From an uncultured bacterium (GTDB taxonomy: Bacteria; Patescibacteriota; Patescibacteriia; Patescibacteriales; UBA12465): DNA of 14,821 nucleotides. The notes under the pieces were generated by a model. The model searched no databases and was not told the origin of the DNA. It saw nothing but the letters and a program-made list of their open reading frames with translations. The stretch covers positions 1-14,821 of the forward strand of contig CAIVBF010000092.1 of assembly GCA_903904095.1 (NCBI GenBank), written 5' to 3'. Positions within the stretch are counted from its first letter, which is position 1. The number at the start of each line of letters is the position of its first letter. Below are positions 7,560 to 14,270 of the stretch, piece after piece. Position numbers and translations under genes: made by a program.

Positions 7560-7796
7560 ACAGTATAAAACAAAAAATTCCCGAATTTTGGGTGATTTTA
7601 TGCTATTTTTTAGATTAATTATATGATTATATCTTAGCAAAAAAAAATGATTTTAGCAAATGTAAACGGGGTCCATTATAACCTTAATTATTTGTTAAAT
7701 GGGCCTAAATTATGAAAAAAAGTGTAATAATGATAGAATTATAAAAATAATAATGTTATTATATATTACAGTAAAGAATTATTAAAATAAACATTT
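7560..7796. promoter_or_regulatory. Divergent intergenic region between gyrB and the epimerase gene
   Basis: The 237 AT-rich bases between two diverging starts must hold promoters for both. TATAAT-type hexamers exist for the minus strand (7626-7631 and 7675-7680), but neither has a good -35 at 16-18 bases. On the plus strand TAGAAT-like and TATATT-like hexamers occur at about 7733 and 7760, again without a convincing -35. No SD precedes either start. Apart from the palindrome nearest gyrB, nothing else stands out. Confidence 0.4.
7574..7589. repeat. 16-bp palindrome upstream of gyrB
   Basis: AAAATTC and GAATTTT form perfect 7-bp arms around two C. It is centred about 22 bases before the gyrB start codon, within the presumed leader. 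It could be a repressor operator or a short leader hairpin next to the start. It has no T-run in the gyrB direction that would make it a normal terminator. Only the symmetry is seen. Confidence 0.45.
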
Positions 7797-8720
7797 ATGT
7801 CTAAAGTATTAGTTACTGGCGGAGCGGGTTTTATCGGCTCTACTCTAGTTGATAAATTGATTGGTGAGGGCAACGAGGTTGTTGTTATAGACAACCTATT
7901 TTCAGGTAGAGAAGATTATATAAATCCGCAAGCTAAGTTTTATAACATAGATATTTGTTCTGCTGAAGTAGCGGGTATTTTTGCTAAAGAAAATTTTGAA
8001 TTTGTTTATCATTTGGCAGCCCAGATTGATGTCGGCCGGTCAGTAGCCGACCCGATTAATGATAATCGGATTAATGTTTTAGGCGGGCTCAATATTCTAG
8101 AAAATTGCCGTGTTTATAAAGTCGCAAAAATTATTCTAGCTTCTACGGGAGGAGCTATTTATGGCGAAACCGAGGAAATCCCGACCACGGAATATGTGCC
8201 GACCTACCCCCTCTCTCCGTATGGAATACATAAACTCACTCTTGAAAAATATTTAAATTATTATTATCAAGTTTATAACCTAAATTACACTATTTTACGT
8301 TTTTCAAACGTTTATGGCCCGCGTCAGTATAAAGGAGGGGAAGCGGGAGTTATTGCTATCTTTATTGACAATGCTGTTAAAAATAAAGAAAGTATAATGT
8401 ATGGCGATGGCTTACAAACTCGTGATTTTGTTTACGTTGATGATGTGGTTAGAGCCTTGTCTTTAGCTCGCAATATTGATTGTCGGGGTGAAATAAATAT
8501 TAGCCTAGGTAAAGAGATAAATCTCTTAGAGTTAAGAAAAAATATTGAAGAAATTTTAGAGGCGCCGGTTAAAATTAAAAATGAGCCGGGCAAGTTAGGC
8601 GAACAACGTCGTAGTTGTTTGAGTAATGTTAGAGCTAAAGATGTTTTAAATTGGGAGCCTGAAATTGGATTAACAGAAGGCGTTAAAAGAACAATTAATT
8701 GGGCAAAAAGTATTCTATAA
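7797..8720 (+). CDS. NAD-dependent nucleotide-sugar epimerase/dehydratase (extended SDR, GalE-like)
   Basis: A 307-aa extended short-chain dehydrogenase. TGGAGFIG at 7-14 is the Rossmann dinucleotide loop, and VIDNLFSG (30-37) with D32 favours NAD. YHLAAQ (71-76), the catalytic ASTGGAIYG (115-123) and the YGIHK pair (Y142, K146) follow, then RFSNVYGPRQ (168-177) and DFVYVDDV (210-217), both typical of UDP-glucose 4-epimerase-like enzymes. Its reaction is likely epimerisation or dehydration of an NDP-sugar for surface polysaccharide. The exact substrate cannot be read from the sequence. Length is slightly short for GalE and usual for the archaeal/CPR-type UDP-hexose epimerases. There is no SD; the ATG is preceded by an A/T-rich leader. 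It is followed five bases later by triosephosphate isomerase. Confidence 0.88.
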   Translation: MSKVLVTGGAGFIGSTLVDKLIGEGNEVVVIDNLFSGREDYINPQAKFYNIDICSAEVAGIFAKENFEFVYHLAAQIDVGRSVADPINDNRINVLGGLNILENCRVYKVAKIILASTGGAIYGETEEIPTTEYVPTYPLSPYGIHKLTLEKYLNYYYQVYNLNYTILRFSNVYGPRQYKGGEAGVIAIFIDNAVKNKESIMYGDGLQTRDFVYVDDVVRALSLARNIDCRGEINISLGKEINLLELRKNIEEILEAPVKIKNEPGKLGEQRRSCLSNVRAKDVLNWEPEIGLTEGVKRTINWAKSIL

Positions 8721-8725
8721 AATTT

Positions 8726-9454
8726 ATGAAAAAATTAATTATTGCTAATTGGAAAATGAAGCTAGGTTTTAATGAAAGTCTAGTTTTAGCTAAAAAAATA
8801 AGTAATAAACTCAAGTCTAATAAAAATAATATCGTTATCTGTCCCGATTATTTGTCTTTGGTCTCCATTGCTAATATTTTAAAAAACAGTAAAATCGTTT
8901 TAGGGGCGCAGGATAGCGCTATTGTTGATAGCGGCGCTTATACTGGCGAAGTATCTCCTCTGAATTTAAAAAGTATTGGCGTAAAATATGTTATTTTAGG
9001 CCATAGCGAGAGAAGAGAACATCTTCATGAAAATTCCGCCATTATTAATGACAAAATTAAAGCGGCTTTAAAAAATAAGTTAATCCCGGTTTTGTGCGTT
9101 GGTGAAAAATTGATTGAGAGGGAGGCGGGAGAAGCGAAATTAGTAATTAGCGATCAATTGCGCCGTGGTCTTAATAAGGTTGATTTAAAAAATAATAATC
9201 TTGTTATCGCTTATGAGCCGATTTGGGCTATTGGTAGCGGTAAAGCAATTGCTCCGCTTGAGGCCGAAGAGATGCACCAGTTTATTAAATCACAGGCGAA
9301 TAAGATTTTAAAAAAGATTGTTCCGGTTCTTTATGGCGGAAGCGTTGATTCTAAAAATATATCTTCGTTTATGTCGCAAAAAAATATTGATGGTTTTTTA
9401 GTCGGAGGAGCGAGCCTTAAATCTGATGAATTTATAAAAATATGCTTACAATAA
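8726..9454 (+). CDS. tpiA: Triosephosphate isomerase
   Basis: The 242-aa TIM-barrel enzyme interconverts dihydroxyacetone phosphate and glyceraldehyde 3-phosphate in the cytosol. The catalytic set is intact: ANWKM (N8, K10), GHSERR (H93), YEPIWAIGSG (E164, with flexible loop 6), GGS (204-206) and the phosphate-binding GGASL (227-231). Length is close to the usual 250. The ATG at 8726 is chosen because MKKLIIANWK is the family N-terminus; a longer in-frame start at 8699 lies inside the epimerase gene. Its last 13 bases overlap the next gene in another frame. Its intact catalytic residues contrast with the altered lower-glycolysis homologues in the first operon. Confidence 0.95.
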   Translation: MKKLIIANWKMKLGFNESLVLAKKISNKLKSNKNNIVICPDYLSLVSIANILKNSKIVLGAQDSAIVDSGAYTGEVSPLNLKSIGVKYVILGHSERREHLHENSAIINDKIKAALKNKLIPVLCVGEKLIEREAGEAKLVISDQLRRGLNKVDLKNNNLVIAYEPIWAIGSGKAIAPLEAEEMHQFIKSQANKILKKIVPVLYGGSVDSKNISSFMSQKNIDGFLVGGASLKSDEFIKICLQ

Positions 9455-10275
9455 TTTCTTTAATTTTAACCGGGTTCTGTTTAATAATCATTCTGGCGAT
9501 TTTATTTAAAAAATTTCCGGTTTTAGCTATTCTAGACGTTAATAATTTGCCGGGCGACAAAGAAATGAAATTTAAAGATAAAATTATAAAACAAAGAGTA
9601 GAGAGGGACTTGTCAAAATGGGGCGGAGCAGTTGCTAAAGTTTTTTTATTTGTTCATAACCGTTTTGCTAATTTTTTAAATTCAACTAAAAATCAACTTA
9701 AAAAAGTAAAATTAAATTACAAGACAAATACCCATGTTTCTTGGCCGGAAAAAATAAAAAGAACTAAGGAATTATTTCTGGAAATTGAAAATTATTTAAA
9801 AAAGGAGAATTTTAGCGAGGCCGAAGAAAGATTGGTTGAAATTATAAGTTTAGACGATAAGAATCTAAAAGCTTTTTTAAAACTCGCCGACTTATATGAT
9901 CTGCAAAAAAAATGGGCTGAGGCTAAACAGACTTATGAATATGCTCTTAAACTTGCTCGTAAACATAAAGATGATGAGTTAGTAATGGGGGATTTCAATT
10001 TATCAGAAATCTATTGGTCGCTTTCTTGGGTTTTTAAGGAGCTCGGTGAGCTTGAAGATGCTAAACAAAATATTCAGGAAGCCCTTGATTTAGAGCCTAA
10101 TAATCCCCGTTACCTTGATTTAATTTTAGATTTAAGTATAATAAAAAAAGATAAAGAATCGGCACTGTATTATTTAGAAAAATTAGCTGAGGTTAACCCT
10201 GAAAATAATAAGTTGAACGAACTTTCGGAGAGAATAGAGGCAATTGAGACTGGAGATCCAGAGTTGCCGTTGTAG
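9442..10275 (+). CDS. Membrane-anchored TPR protein
   Basis: A 277-aa protein with one N-terminal membrane helix (about 3-23), a charged linker (35-105) and several tetratricopeptide-like helical repeats: about 108-140, 143-176 (LADLYDLQKKWAEAKQTYEYAL), 188-221 (FKELGELEDAKQNIQEAL) and 224-256. TPR domains hold partner proteins; the partner is unknown. The start ATG overlaps the last 13 bases of tpiA, which suggests translational coupling. The stop codon TAG at 10273-10275 lies inside the following tRNA-Thr gene, so the last four codons and the tRNA acceptor strand share bases. Confidence 0.82.
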   Translation: MLTIISLILTGFCLIIILAILFKKFPVLAILDVNNLPGDKEMKFKDKIIKQRVERDLSKWGGAVAKVFLFVHNRFANFLNSTKNQLKKVKLNYKTNTHVSWPEKIKRTKELFLEIENYLKKENFSEAEERLVEIISLDDKNLKAFLKLADLYDLQKKWAEAKQTYEYALKLARKHKDDELVMGDFNLSEIYWSLSWVFKELGELEDAKQNIQEALDLEPNNPRYLDLILDLSIIKKDKESALYYLEKLAEVNPENNKLNELSERIEAIETGDPELPL

Positions 10276-10338
10276 CTCAGCTGGTAGAGCATCTCCATGG
10301 TAAGGAGAAGGTCACCGGTTCAATCCCGGTCAACGGCT
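10266..10338 (+). tRNA. tRNA-Thr (anticodon GGT)
   Basis: A complete 73-base cloverleaf: acceptor GCCGTTG/CAACGGC, D-stem GCTC/GAGC, anticodon stem TCTCC/GGAGA with loop ATGGTAA (GGT at 10299-10301), T-stem ACCGG/CCGGT with loop TTCAATC, and discriminator T. The 3' CCA is not encoded (CAGA follows), so it needs a CCA-adding enzyme. It overlaps the TPR gene by ten bases; the TPR stop TAG is U8-A9-G10 of the tRNA. No promoter of its own is visible, so it is probably cut from the upstream mRNA. A terminator hairpin starts seven bases after it. Confidence 0.96.
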
Positions 10339-10344
10339 CAGATG

Positions 10345-10374
10345 AAATAAACCGATTTATAATCGGTTTATTTT
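10345..10374 (+). terminator. Intrinsic terminator after tRNA-Thr
   Basis: A perfect 13-bp stem (10345-10357 with 10361-10373, core AAACCGATT/AATCGGTTT) with a three-base loop, whose 3' arm ends in TTTT. It ends the epimerase-tpiA-TPR-tRNA unit. Confidence 0.8.
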
Positions 10375-10384
10375 GCGCTAAGAC

Positions 10385-10413
10385 TGTTTAAATGATTATT
10401 ATTGAGTTATAAT
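10385..10413 (+). promoter_or_regulatory. Putative promoter of the ABC-F gene
   Basis: A perfect TATAAT at 10408-10413 lies 36 bases before the ABC-F start, just after the preceding terminator. The -35 at 17-base spacing (TGTTTA, 10385-10390) is a weak match, so only the -10 is persuasive. Confidence 0.4.
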
Positions 10414-10449
10414 TAGTGTTGATTATATTTCAGAAATTAAATTAAATTT

Positions 10450-11904
10450 ATGAGTGATGAAGTAATCTTAAGATTTAATGAAGTTAGCTTTGAATATTTA
10501 GCTAAAAAACCCGTTCTTGATGAGGCGTCTTTTAGTTTGCGCCGCGGTTCAAAAGTTACCTTGATGGGTCAGAATGGCGCTGGAAAAAGCACCATCTTCG
10601 CTCTAATTAAGGGGGAATTAAAACCAACTGCTGGGCAGATTTCTTTAACTAATAATGCGACGATTGGGGCCGCTGATCAGACTATCGCCCGTGAGCACTT
10701 AACCTTAAGTTTAGAAGATTATTTCGCTTTAGCTTTTAAAGAAAAACCGGCTAATTTAAGAAGTTTAATCAGTAAAGCGCTTGAGGCGGTTAATCTAGAG
10801 GCGCCGTTTGAAAAAATAATTGGTGAATTTTCTGGTGGACAACAGGCCCGTATATTATTAGCCTATGCGCTTGTTCAGAGTCCGGATATTTTAATTCTTG
10901 ATGAACCTACTAATAATTTAGATCAAGCCGGGATTGATCATCTTTTAACTTTTTTGATCATGTATGAAAAAACAGTCATTGTTATTTCCCATGATGCCGA
11001 TTTCTTAAACTGTTTTACCGAAGGAGTTATCTATTTAGACGTCTTTACTCATAAGACAGAAATTTATGTCGGTGATTATTATTCGGTAGTAGAAGAAATT
11101 TCTAAACGAGTTGAGAGAGAAATAAAAAAGAATTCTCAGTTAGAGAAAAAAATTCAAGATCGCAAAGAGAAAGTAAACTTCTTTGCCCATAAGGGCGGAA
11201 AGATGCGTAAGCTCGCTAAGAAACTAAAAACTGAAACAGAAGATCTGGAAGATAATATGGTTGATGTTAGACGCGAGGATAAAACAATTCGTGATTTTGA
11301 TATTCCCGTTCAAGAAGATTTGAGCGGGGAGATTGTAAATTTAAAAAAAGTGAGAGTTATAAAAAATCACGAACCGATTTTAAAAAATATTGATAAGATT
11401 TTAACTCGCCGTACTCGTTTATTAGTTACTGGACCAAACGGAATCGGTAAGAGTACTTTATTACGAGCGCTAGTTGCCGGGACGCAGGAAGGAGCTTCTA
11501 TTAATGAAAAAGTTAGAGTCGGTTATTATAGCCAAGATTTTTCTAATCTTGCTTATGATAAAACCGCCTTTAAAGTTTTAGAAGAAAGTTTGGCTGATGG
11601 TCTCGGCGAACAAGAACTTAGATCGGTTGCTTCCGGATTTTTATTAACAGGTGAAGTTTTAGCCTTACCGGTCGCCGCTTTATCGGAAGGGCAGAAGGGT
11701 TTATTGGCCTTTGCCCGTTTAACTTTAATGCAACCCGGTTTATTGATCCTTGATGAGCCGACTAACCATATTAATTTCCGCCATATTCCGGTTATCGCTG
11801 AAGCAATTAATAATTATGAGGGGGCAATTATTATGGTAAGCCATATGCCTGAATTTGTTAGCCAGATTAAGATGAGCGAGACCTTGGATTTAGGGAAAAT
11901 ATAG
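10450..11904 (+). CDS. ABC-F family ATPase
   Basis: A 484-aa soluble protein with two ABC ATPase domains and no membrane helices, the layout of ABC-F proteins that act on ribosomes (translation factors or antibiotic protection). Domain 1: Walker A GQNGAGKST (40-48), signature FSGGQQAR (127-134), Walker B LILDEPTNNLD (148-158, E152), H-loop H181. A charged coiled-coil linker (about 213-285) corresponds to the P-site tRNA interaction motif. Domain 2: Walker A GPNGIGKST (328-336), signature LSEGQKG (411-417), Walker B LLILDEPTNHIN (431-442, E436), H465. The second signature has Glu where Gly is usual and its D-loop ends in Asn rather than Asp. The protein is shorter than most ABC-F (about 520-640). 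It stands alone between two terminators. No SD is seen. The subfamily cannot be assigned. Confidence 0.88.
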   Translation: MSDEVILRFNEVSFEYLAKKPVLDEASFSLRRGSKVTLMGQNGAGKSTIFALIKGELKPTAGQISLTNNATIGAADQTIAREHLTLSLEDYFALAFKEKPANLRSLISKALEAVNLEAPFEKIIGEFSGGQQARILLAYALVQSPDILILDEPTNNLDQAGIDHLLTFLIMYEKTVIVISHDADFLNCFTEGVIYLDVFTHKTEIYVGDYYSVVEEISKRVEREIKKNSQLEKKIQDRKEKVNFFAHKGGKMRKLAKKLKTETEDLEDNMVDVRREDKTIRDFDIPVQEDLSGEIVNLKKVRVIKNHEPILKNIDKILTRRTRLLVTGPNGIGKSTLLRALVAGTQEGASINEKVRVGYYSQDFSNLAYDKTAFKVLEESLADGLGEQELRSVASGFLLTGEVLALPVAALSEGQKGLLAFARLTLMQPGLLILDEPTNHINFRHIPVIAEAINNYEGAIIMVSHMPEFVSQIKMSETLDLGKI

Positions 11905-11931
11905 AATTAGAGAAAATATTGAATTTTTAAG

Positions 11932-11966
11932 AAGAGCCTTGCCTTTAGAGGGTAAGGCTCTTTTTT
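11932..11966 (+). terminator. Intrinsic terminator after the ABC-F gene
   Basis: A nine-pair stem (AAGAGCCTT 11932-11940 with AAGGCTCTT 11954-11962), extendable through a G-T pair into CC/GG, is followed by a run of T to 11966. It closes the single-gene ABC-F unit. Confidence 0.85.
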
Positions 11967-12048
11967 AATAAATTGTTTAATATTAGCTTAATTACCTGGT
12001 TAATATTGTCGTATGAAGTCGCATAAATCTGTGAGTTTATTGCTTCTA

Positions 12049-12077
12049 TTGACAAAGTAATGAAAATATAGTATAAT
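12049..12077 (+). promoter_or_regulatory. Perfect consensus sigma-70 promoter
   Basis: TTGACA (12049-12054), a 17-base spacer and TATAAT (12072-12077) form an exact consensus promoter. Transcription should start near 12084, giving a leader of about 115 bases before the ATG at 12199. No other promoter in the window matches the consensus this well, so strong expression of the two-gene cassette is expected. Confidence 0.85.
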
Positions 12078-12113
12078 TATTCTAACAATGAGTCATGGAT
12101 GCCTAGGCAAAAG

Positions 12114-12130
12114 TGCTCTTTAAAAATTGA
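12114..12130 (+). promoter_or_regulatory. boxA-like antitermination element in an rRNA-like leader
   Basis: TGCTCTTTAAAAATTGA closely resembles the boxA element of rRNA operon leaders (TGCTCTTTAACAAT in gammaproteobacteria), which recruits NusB/NusE for antitermination. It lies about 30 bases after the predicted start of transcription, the distance expected for a leader element. Just upstream, the perfect palindrome TGCCTAGGCA (12100-12109) within GGATGCCTAGGCA also recalls the conserved 5' part of 23S rRNA. No rRNA gene follows, only a protein cassette. The sequence match is seen; the function is inferred. Confidence 0.5.
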
Positions 12131-12151
12131 AAAATAAAATTATGAACCGTG

Positions 12152-12190
12152 ACTAAGGCTATAATCTTAGTTGCATAAAAAAATAGGAGA
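12152..12190 (+). promoter_or_regulatory. Leader hairpin and SD of the two-gene cassette
   Basis: ACTAAG (12152-12157) and CTTAGT (12166-12171) form a six-pair hairpin with an eight-base loop, followed by an A-run and the SD TAGGAGA (12184-12190), eight bases before the ATG at 12199. The hairpin is weak and could be incidental; the SD supports the start. Confidence 0.45.
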
Positions 12191-12198
12191 TATATATC

Positions 12199-12891
12199 AT
12201 GGCAAAAAACAATGGAAGTACAGGGAGTGCGGGAAACGGGAAAGGGAAAGAAAATACTTTCCAAAATGCATTCAAACTTTTGATGCCTATCGCAGTGCCT
12301 TATGCTGTTAAGCAAATTCTCGCCTTGGTCCCCCCGGGATCAAAGGTGGATGATTTTTTCTTAAAGTATAGAGAGAACTGGGGTAAGGTATCCGCCGCAG
12401 TAACTATGTTGGTTCTACAGGTGACTAAAATGCCTGATTTAGCCGACGATCTTGTTACTGAGTTGAGCGCTGAAGTCGCTCGGGTTATAAGGGAAAAATA
12501 TTCAGATGGCGAAAACCTGACGGGCATTAATCCTGTAAAAACTGGGCAAGAATTTCCACTCTCTGCTGCAATGACGTCGCTTACAAAAGATGAACTGGTT
12601 GTTTTCACCGGTTTGTTGCAAGCGTTGTCAGAAAAACAGAGAAAGAAAGTTTTGGCGATGGATTTCGGTGGAAAGGGATCAACTGAAGAATTTATTAAAA
12701 CTTTAGTTACTCTTGATGAGCCTCAATTCAAAGCTTGGGCGGAGGTTATGTCTCCGGCCGACAAACCACACGTTGACTCTGAGTTTGAGAAAAACGTTAA
12801 AGAGAGTTTTACTCAATTCAAGGGTGACGCTACTACATTCTTCGGCAAGGAAACTTGGCTGGAGAGAAAACTACGTGAAGCAAAATCTTAA
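12199..12891 (+). CDS. Unknown soluble protein, first gene of the cassette
   Basis: A 230-aa protein that I do not recognise. It begins with a Gly/Ser/Asn/Lys-rich flexible tail (1-19), then a hydrophobic stretch (about 27-45, LLMPIAVPYAVKQILALVPP) that could bury in a protein core or touch a membrane. A mixed helical region (50-100) contains paired acidic/hydrophobic helices (DLADDLVTELSAEVARVIREKY). The rest is charged and mainly helical, ending in a basic helix (WLERKLREAK). There is no signal peptide and no catalytic motif. It has a good SD, a perfect promoter and a long leader. The membrane protein that follows starts 25 bases later, so the two probably act together. Codon choice is less biased to A/T than in the glycolytic genes, compatible with acquired DNA or with selection for high expression. 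Confidence 0.75.
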   Translation: MAKNNGSTGSAGNGKGKENTFQNAFKLLMPIAVPYAVKQILALVPPGSKVDDFFLKYRENWGKVSAAVTMLVLQVTKMPDLADDLVTELSAEVARVIREKYSDGENLTGINPVKTGQEFPLSAAMTSLTKDELVVFTGLLQALSEKQRKKVLAMDFGGKGSTEEFIKTLVTLDEPQFKAWAEVMSPADKPHVDSEFEKNVKESFTQFKGDATTFFGKETWLERKLREAKS

Positions 12892-12900
12892 TTACAAAGC

Positions 12901-12907
12901 AAGGAGG
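12901..12907 (+). promoter_or_regulatory. Strong Shine-Dalgarno fixing the start of the membrane gene
   Basis: AAGGAGG, nine bases before the ATG at 12917. The frame is open far upstream (an ATG at 12713 lies inside the previous gene), but only the 12917 ATG has an SD and begins with a hydrophobic helix, so the SD decides the start. Confidence 0.8.
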
Positions 12908-12916
12908 AAAAAAGAA

Positions 12917-14161
12917 ATGAACTTATTAATTATTGTTTTGGTGGCACTGGTTGCCTTGTTTATTTTCTGGACGTCTTTCCGTAATTGGATTGGCAGACAG
13001 TTAAACGCTATTTGGGGGTTGTTAACAATCTACGCCCCAACTGTTGCTAACGCTTTAGTAGGTGCCTTTAACTGGGTAAGAAGAGTTGTTGGTATTTATG
13101 CCTTCGTCTTACTCATTACCGCCCTCGTCGCATTAGTGCTAATGGTAATTGCTTTATTTATTAATTGGCCAACATTTTCGGCCTTTCTATTTGTATTAGC
13201 AATTTGCCTGGTTATTCTGGCCTGGTTACCGGCCGGAATTATCTTGAGAGTATTCAGGCTAACTGACGCCGTTGTACCATCTGTATTACGGGTCTTGATT
13301 GCTTGGATTGCTTTCGTTGGATGGTTGTGCTTGATGTGCCCGGACGTAATTACCATGAAGTCCCTACTCGGCGCAGCGCTTGTTGGATTTATCTTTTTTG
13401 GATCTGCTTTTAAAACAAAGGCGATTGATAAATTGATAATTCCATTAGTGGTGGTAATGTGTCTGTGGACTGCCTGGAGTTACTTTTGGCCAGAAAGTTT
13501 TCGCTCAACGACTCGTTATACCGAGTCCTGGGCCAAACGTATTCAAACCAAAAAGGACAGAGGCAGCATAAATAACGAGACCGATGCTTCTACTACCTAT
13601 GGCGCTATCTTGCAGGATGTCCATGTAACGTACGACTTGATAAACGATAGCGTACTTGATGAACATGCTGATACCTTGCTCGTAGGGACAATCGTCAAGA
13701 TTTCAAACCACAAGAAAGAGGTTAAAGTGATTGATGGACAGGGCTTTGTCCAAATAACAAAAGCCAAAAAAAATGGATCTTATGTAGCGGGTAAAAAAGT
13801 TTGGATTGAAGCAGAGTATGTCCAACTTGCCGGCCCTCGGGAACTTATTCCCGAAAATAATGATCTATTAAAACGTCAACAGGCGGCAAAGAAAAGTACC
13901 TCGGAGAAAGACTCAATCTTTACCCAAGGCACCTATTACATTGATGTAAATGGAGCAACTCCGTTTAATATCATTGTACGTCCGACAAAAACTGGTTGCG
14001 ACAGATATAGCATGTCTTCAAATGACTATAATTACAAAGTTAGTTATTTTGGTGGCAGAACTATTCAGGACGGACCAGGAGTAGTATATCCGTATTTTCC
14101 TACCCCCAAGTTTAAACTCATCTCGTCAACAAATGATCGAGTAAAACTAGTGGTTAGTTAA
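12917..14161 (+). CDS. Unknown membrane protein with six helices and a large C-terminal domain
   Basis: A 414-aa protein of no recognised family. Hydrophobic helices are at about 2-19, 60-83, 86-113, 121-141, 148-166 and 170-191. A hydrophilic domain of about 220 residues follows (193-414). Within it, 250-305 (TLLVGTIVKIS, then VKVIDGQGFVQI and GKKVWIEAEYVQL) reads as a small beta-barrel like SH3 or OB folds. Then comes a Lys/Gln-rich helical linker (about 314-332) and a second beta-rich region (335-414) with many Tyr, Gly and Pro residues. The layout resembles NfeD-like or other membrane proteins with a barrel on the end, but no signature proves it. It starts 25 bases after its partner gene with its own SD, and is followed by a strong terminator. 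Membrane topology would place the large domain on one side of the cytoplasmic membrane; which side is not certain. Confidence 0.75.
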   Translation: MNLLIIVLVALVALFIFWTSFRNWIGRQLNAIWGLLTIYAPTVANALVGAFNWVRRVVGIYAFVLLITALVALVLMVIALFINWPTFSAFLFVLAICLVILAWLPAGIILRVFRLTDAVVPSVLRVLIAWIAFVGWLCLMCPDVITMKSLLGAALVGFIFFGSAFKTKAIDKLIIPLVVVMCLWTAWSYFWPESFRSTTRYTESWAKRIQTKKDRGSINNETDASTTYGAILQDVHVTYDLINDSVLDEHADTLLVGTIVKISNHKKEVKVIDGQGFVQITKAKKNGSYVAGKKVWIEAEYVQLAGPRELIPENNDLLKRQQAAKKSTSEKDSIFTQGTYYIDVNGATPFNIIVRPTKTGCDRYSMSSNDYNYKVSYFGGRTIQDGPGVVYPYFPTPKFKLISSTNDRVKLVVS

Positions 14162-14172
14162 TTCGGAGTAGG

Positions 14173-14220
14173 GGGTGATTGTATTATGTTCAAAACATAT
14201 ATACAATCACCCTCTTTTTT
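14173..14220 (+). terminator. Strong intrinsic terminator of the two-gene cassette
   Basis: A 12-bp perfect stem (GGGTGATTGTAT 14173-14184 with ATACAATCACCC 14201-14212) encloses a second six-pair stem (14185-14190 with 14194-14199). The 3' arm is followed by TCTTTTTT. It isolates the cassette from the pilin-like gene. Confidence 0.9.
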
Positions 14221-14234
14221 ATTTACAAAATTGA

Positions 14235-14243
14235 TGTTATAAT
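14235..14243 (+). promoter_or_regulatory. Extended -10 promoter of the pilin-like gene
   Basis: TGTTATAAT is an exact extended -10 (TG, one base, TATAAT at 14238-14243), 27 bases before the ATG. The expected -35 position falls in the T-run of the preceding terminator, so recognition would rest on the extended -10. The leader would be about 20 bases with no SD. Confidence 0.55.
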
Positions 14244-14270
14244 AAAAATATAAATAAGAAGAATATTTTT

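Noticed and set aside
7560..7640. Longer gyrB start 27 codons upstream
   Set aside because: The added residues are not GyrB-like, and the palindrome/leader would be coding; the MSEDKKK start fits the family N-terminus.
12095..12115. A true 23S rRNA fragment
   Set aside because: Similarity covers only about a dozen bases (GGATGCCTAGGCA) and does not continue, so at most it is a relic or coincidence.
12713..12916. Extension of the membrane protein to an ATG at 12713
   Set aside because: This part lies inside the previous gene in another frame, is Arg/Ser/Leu-rich without domain sense, and the SD at 12901 points to 12917.
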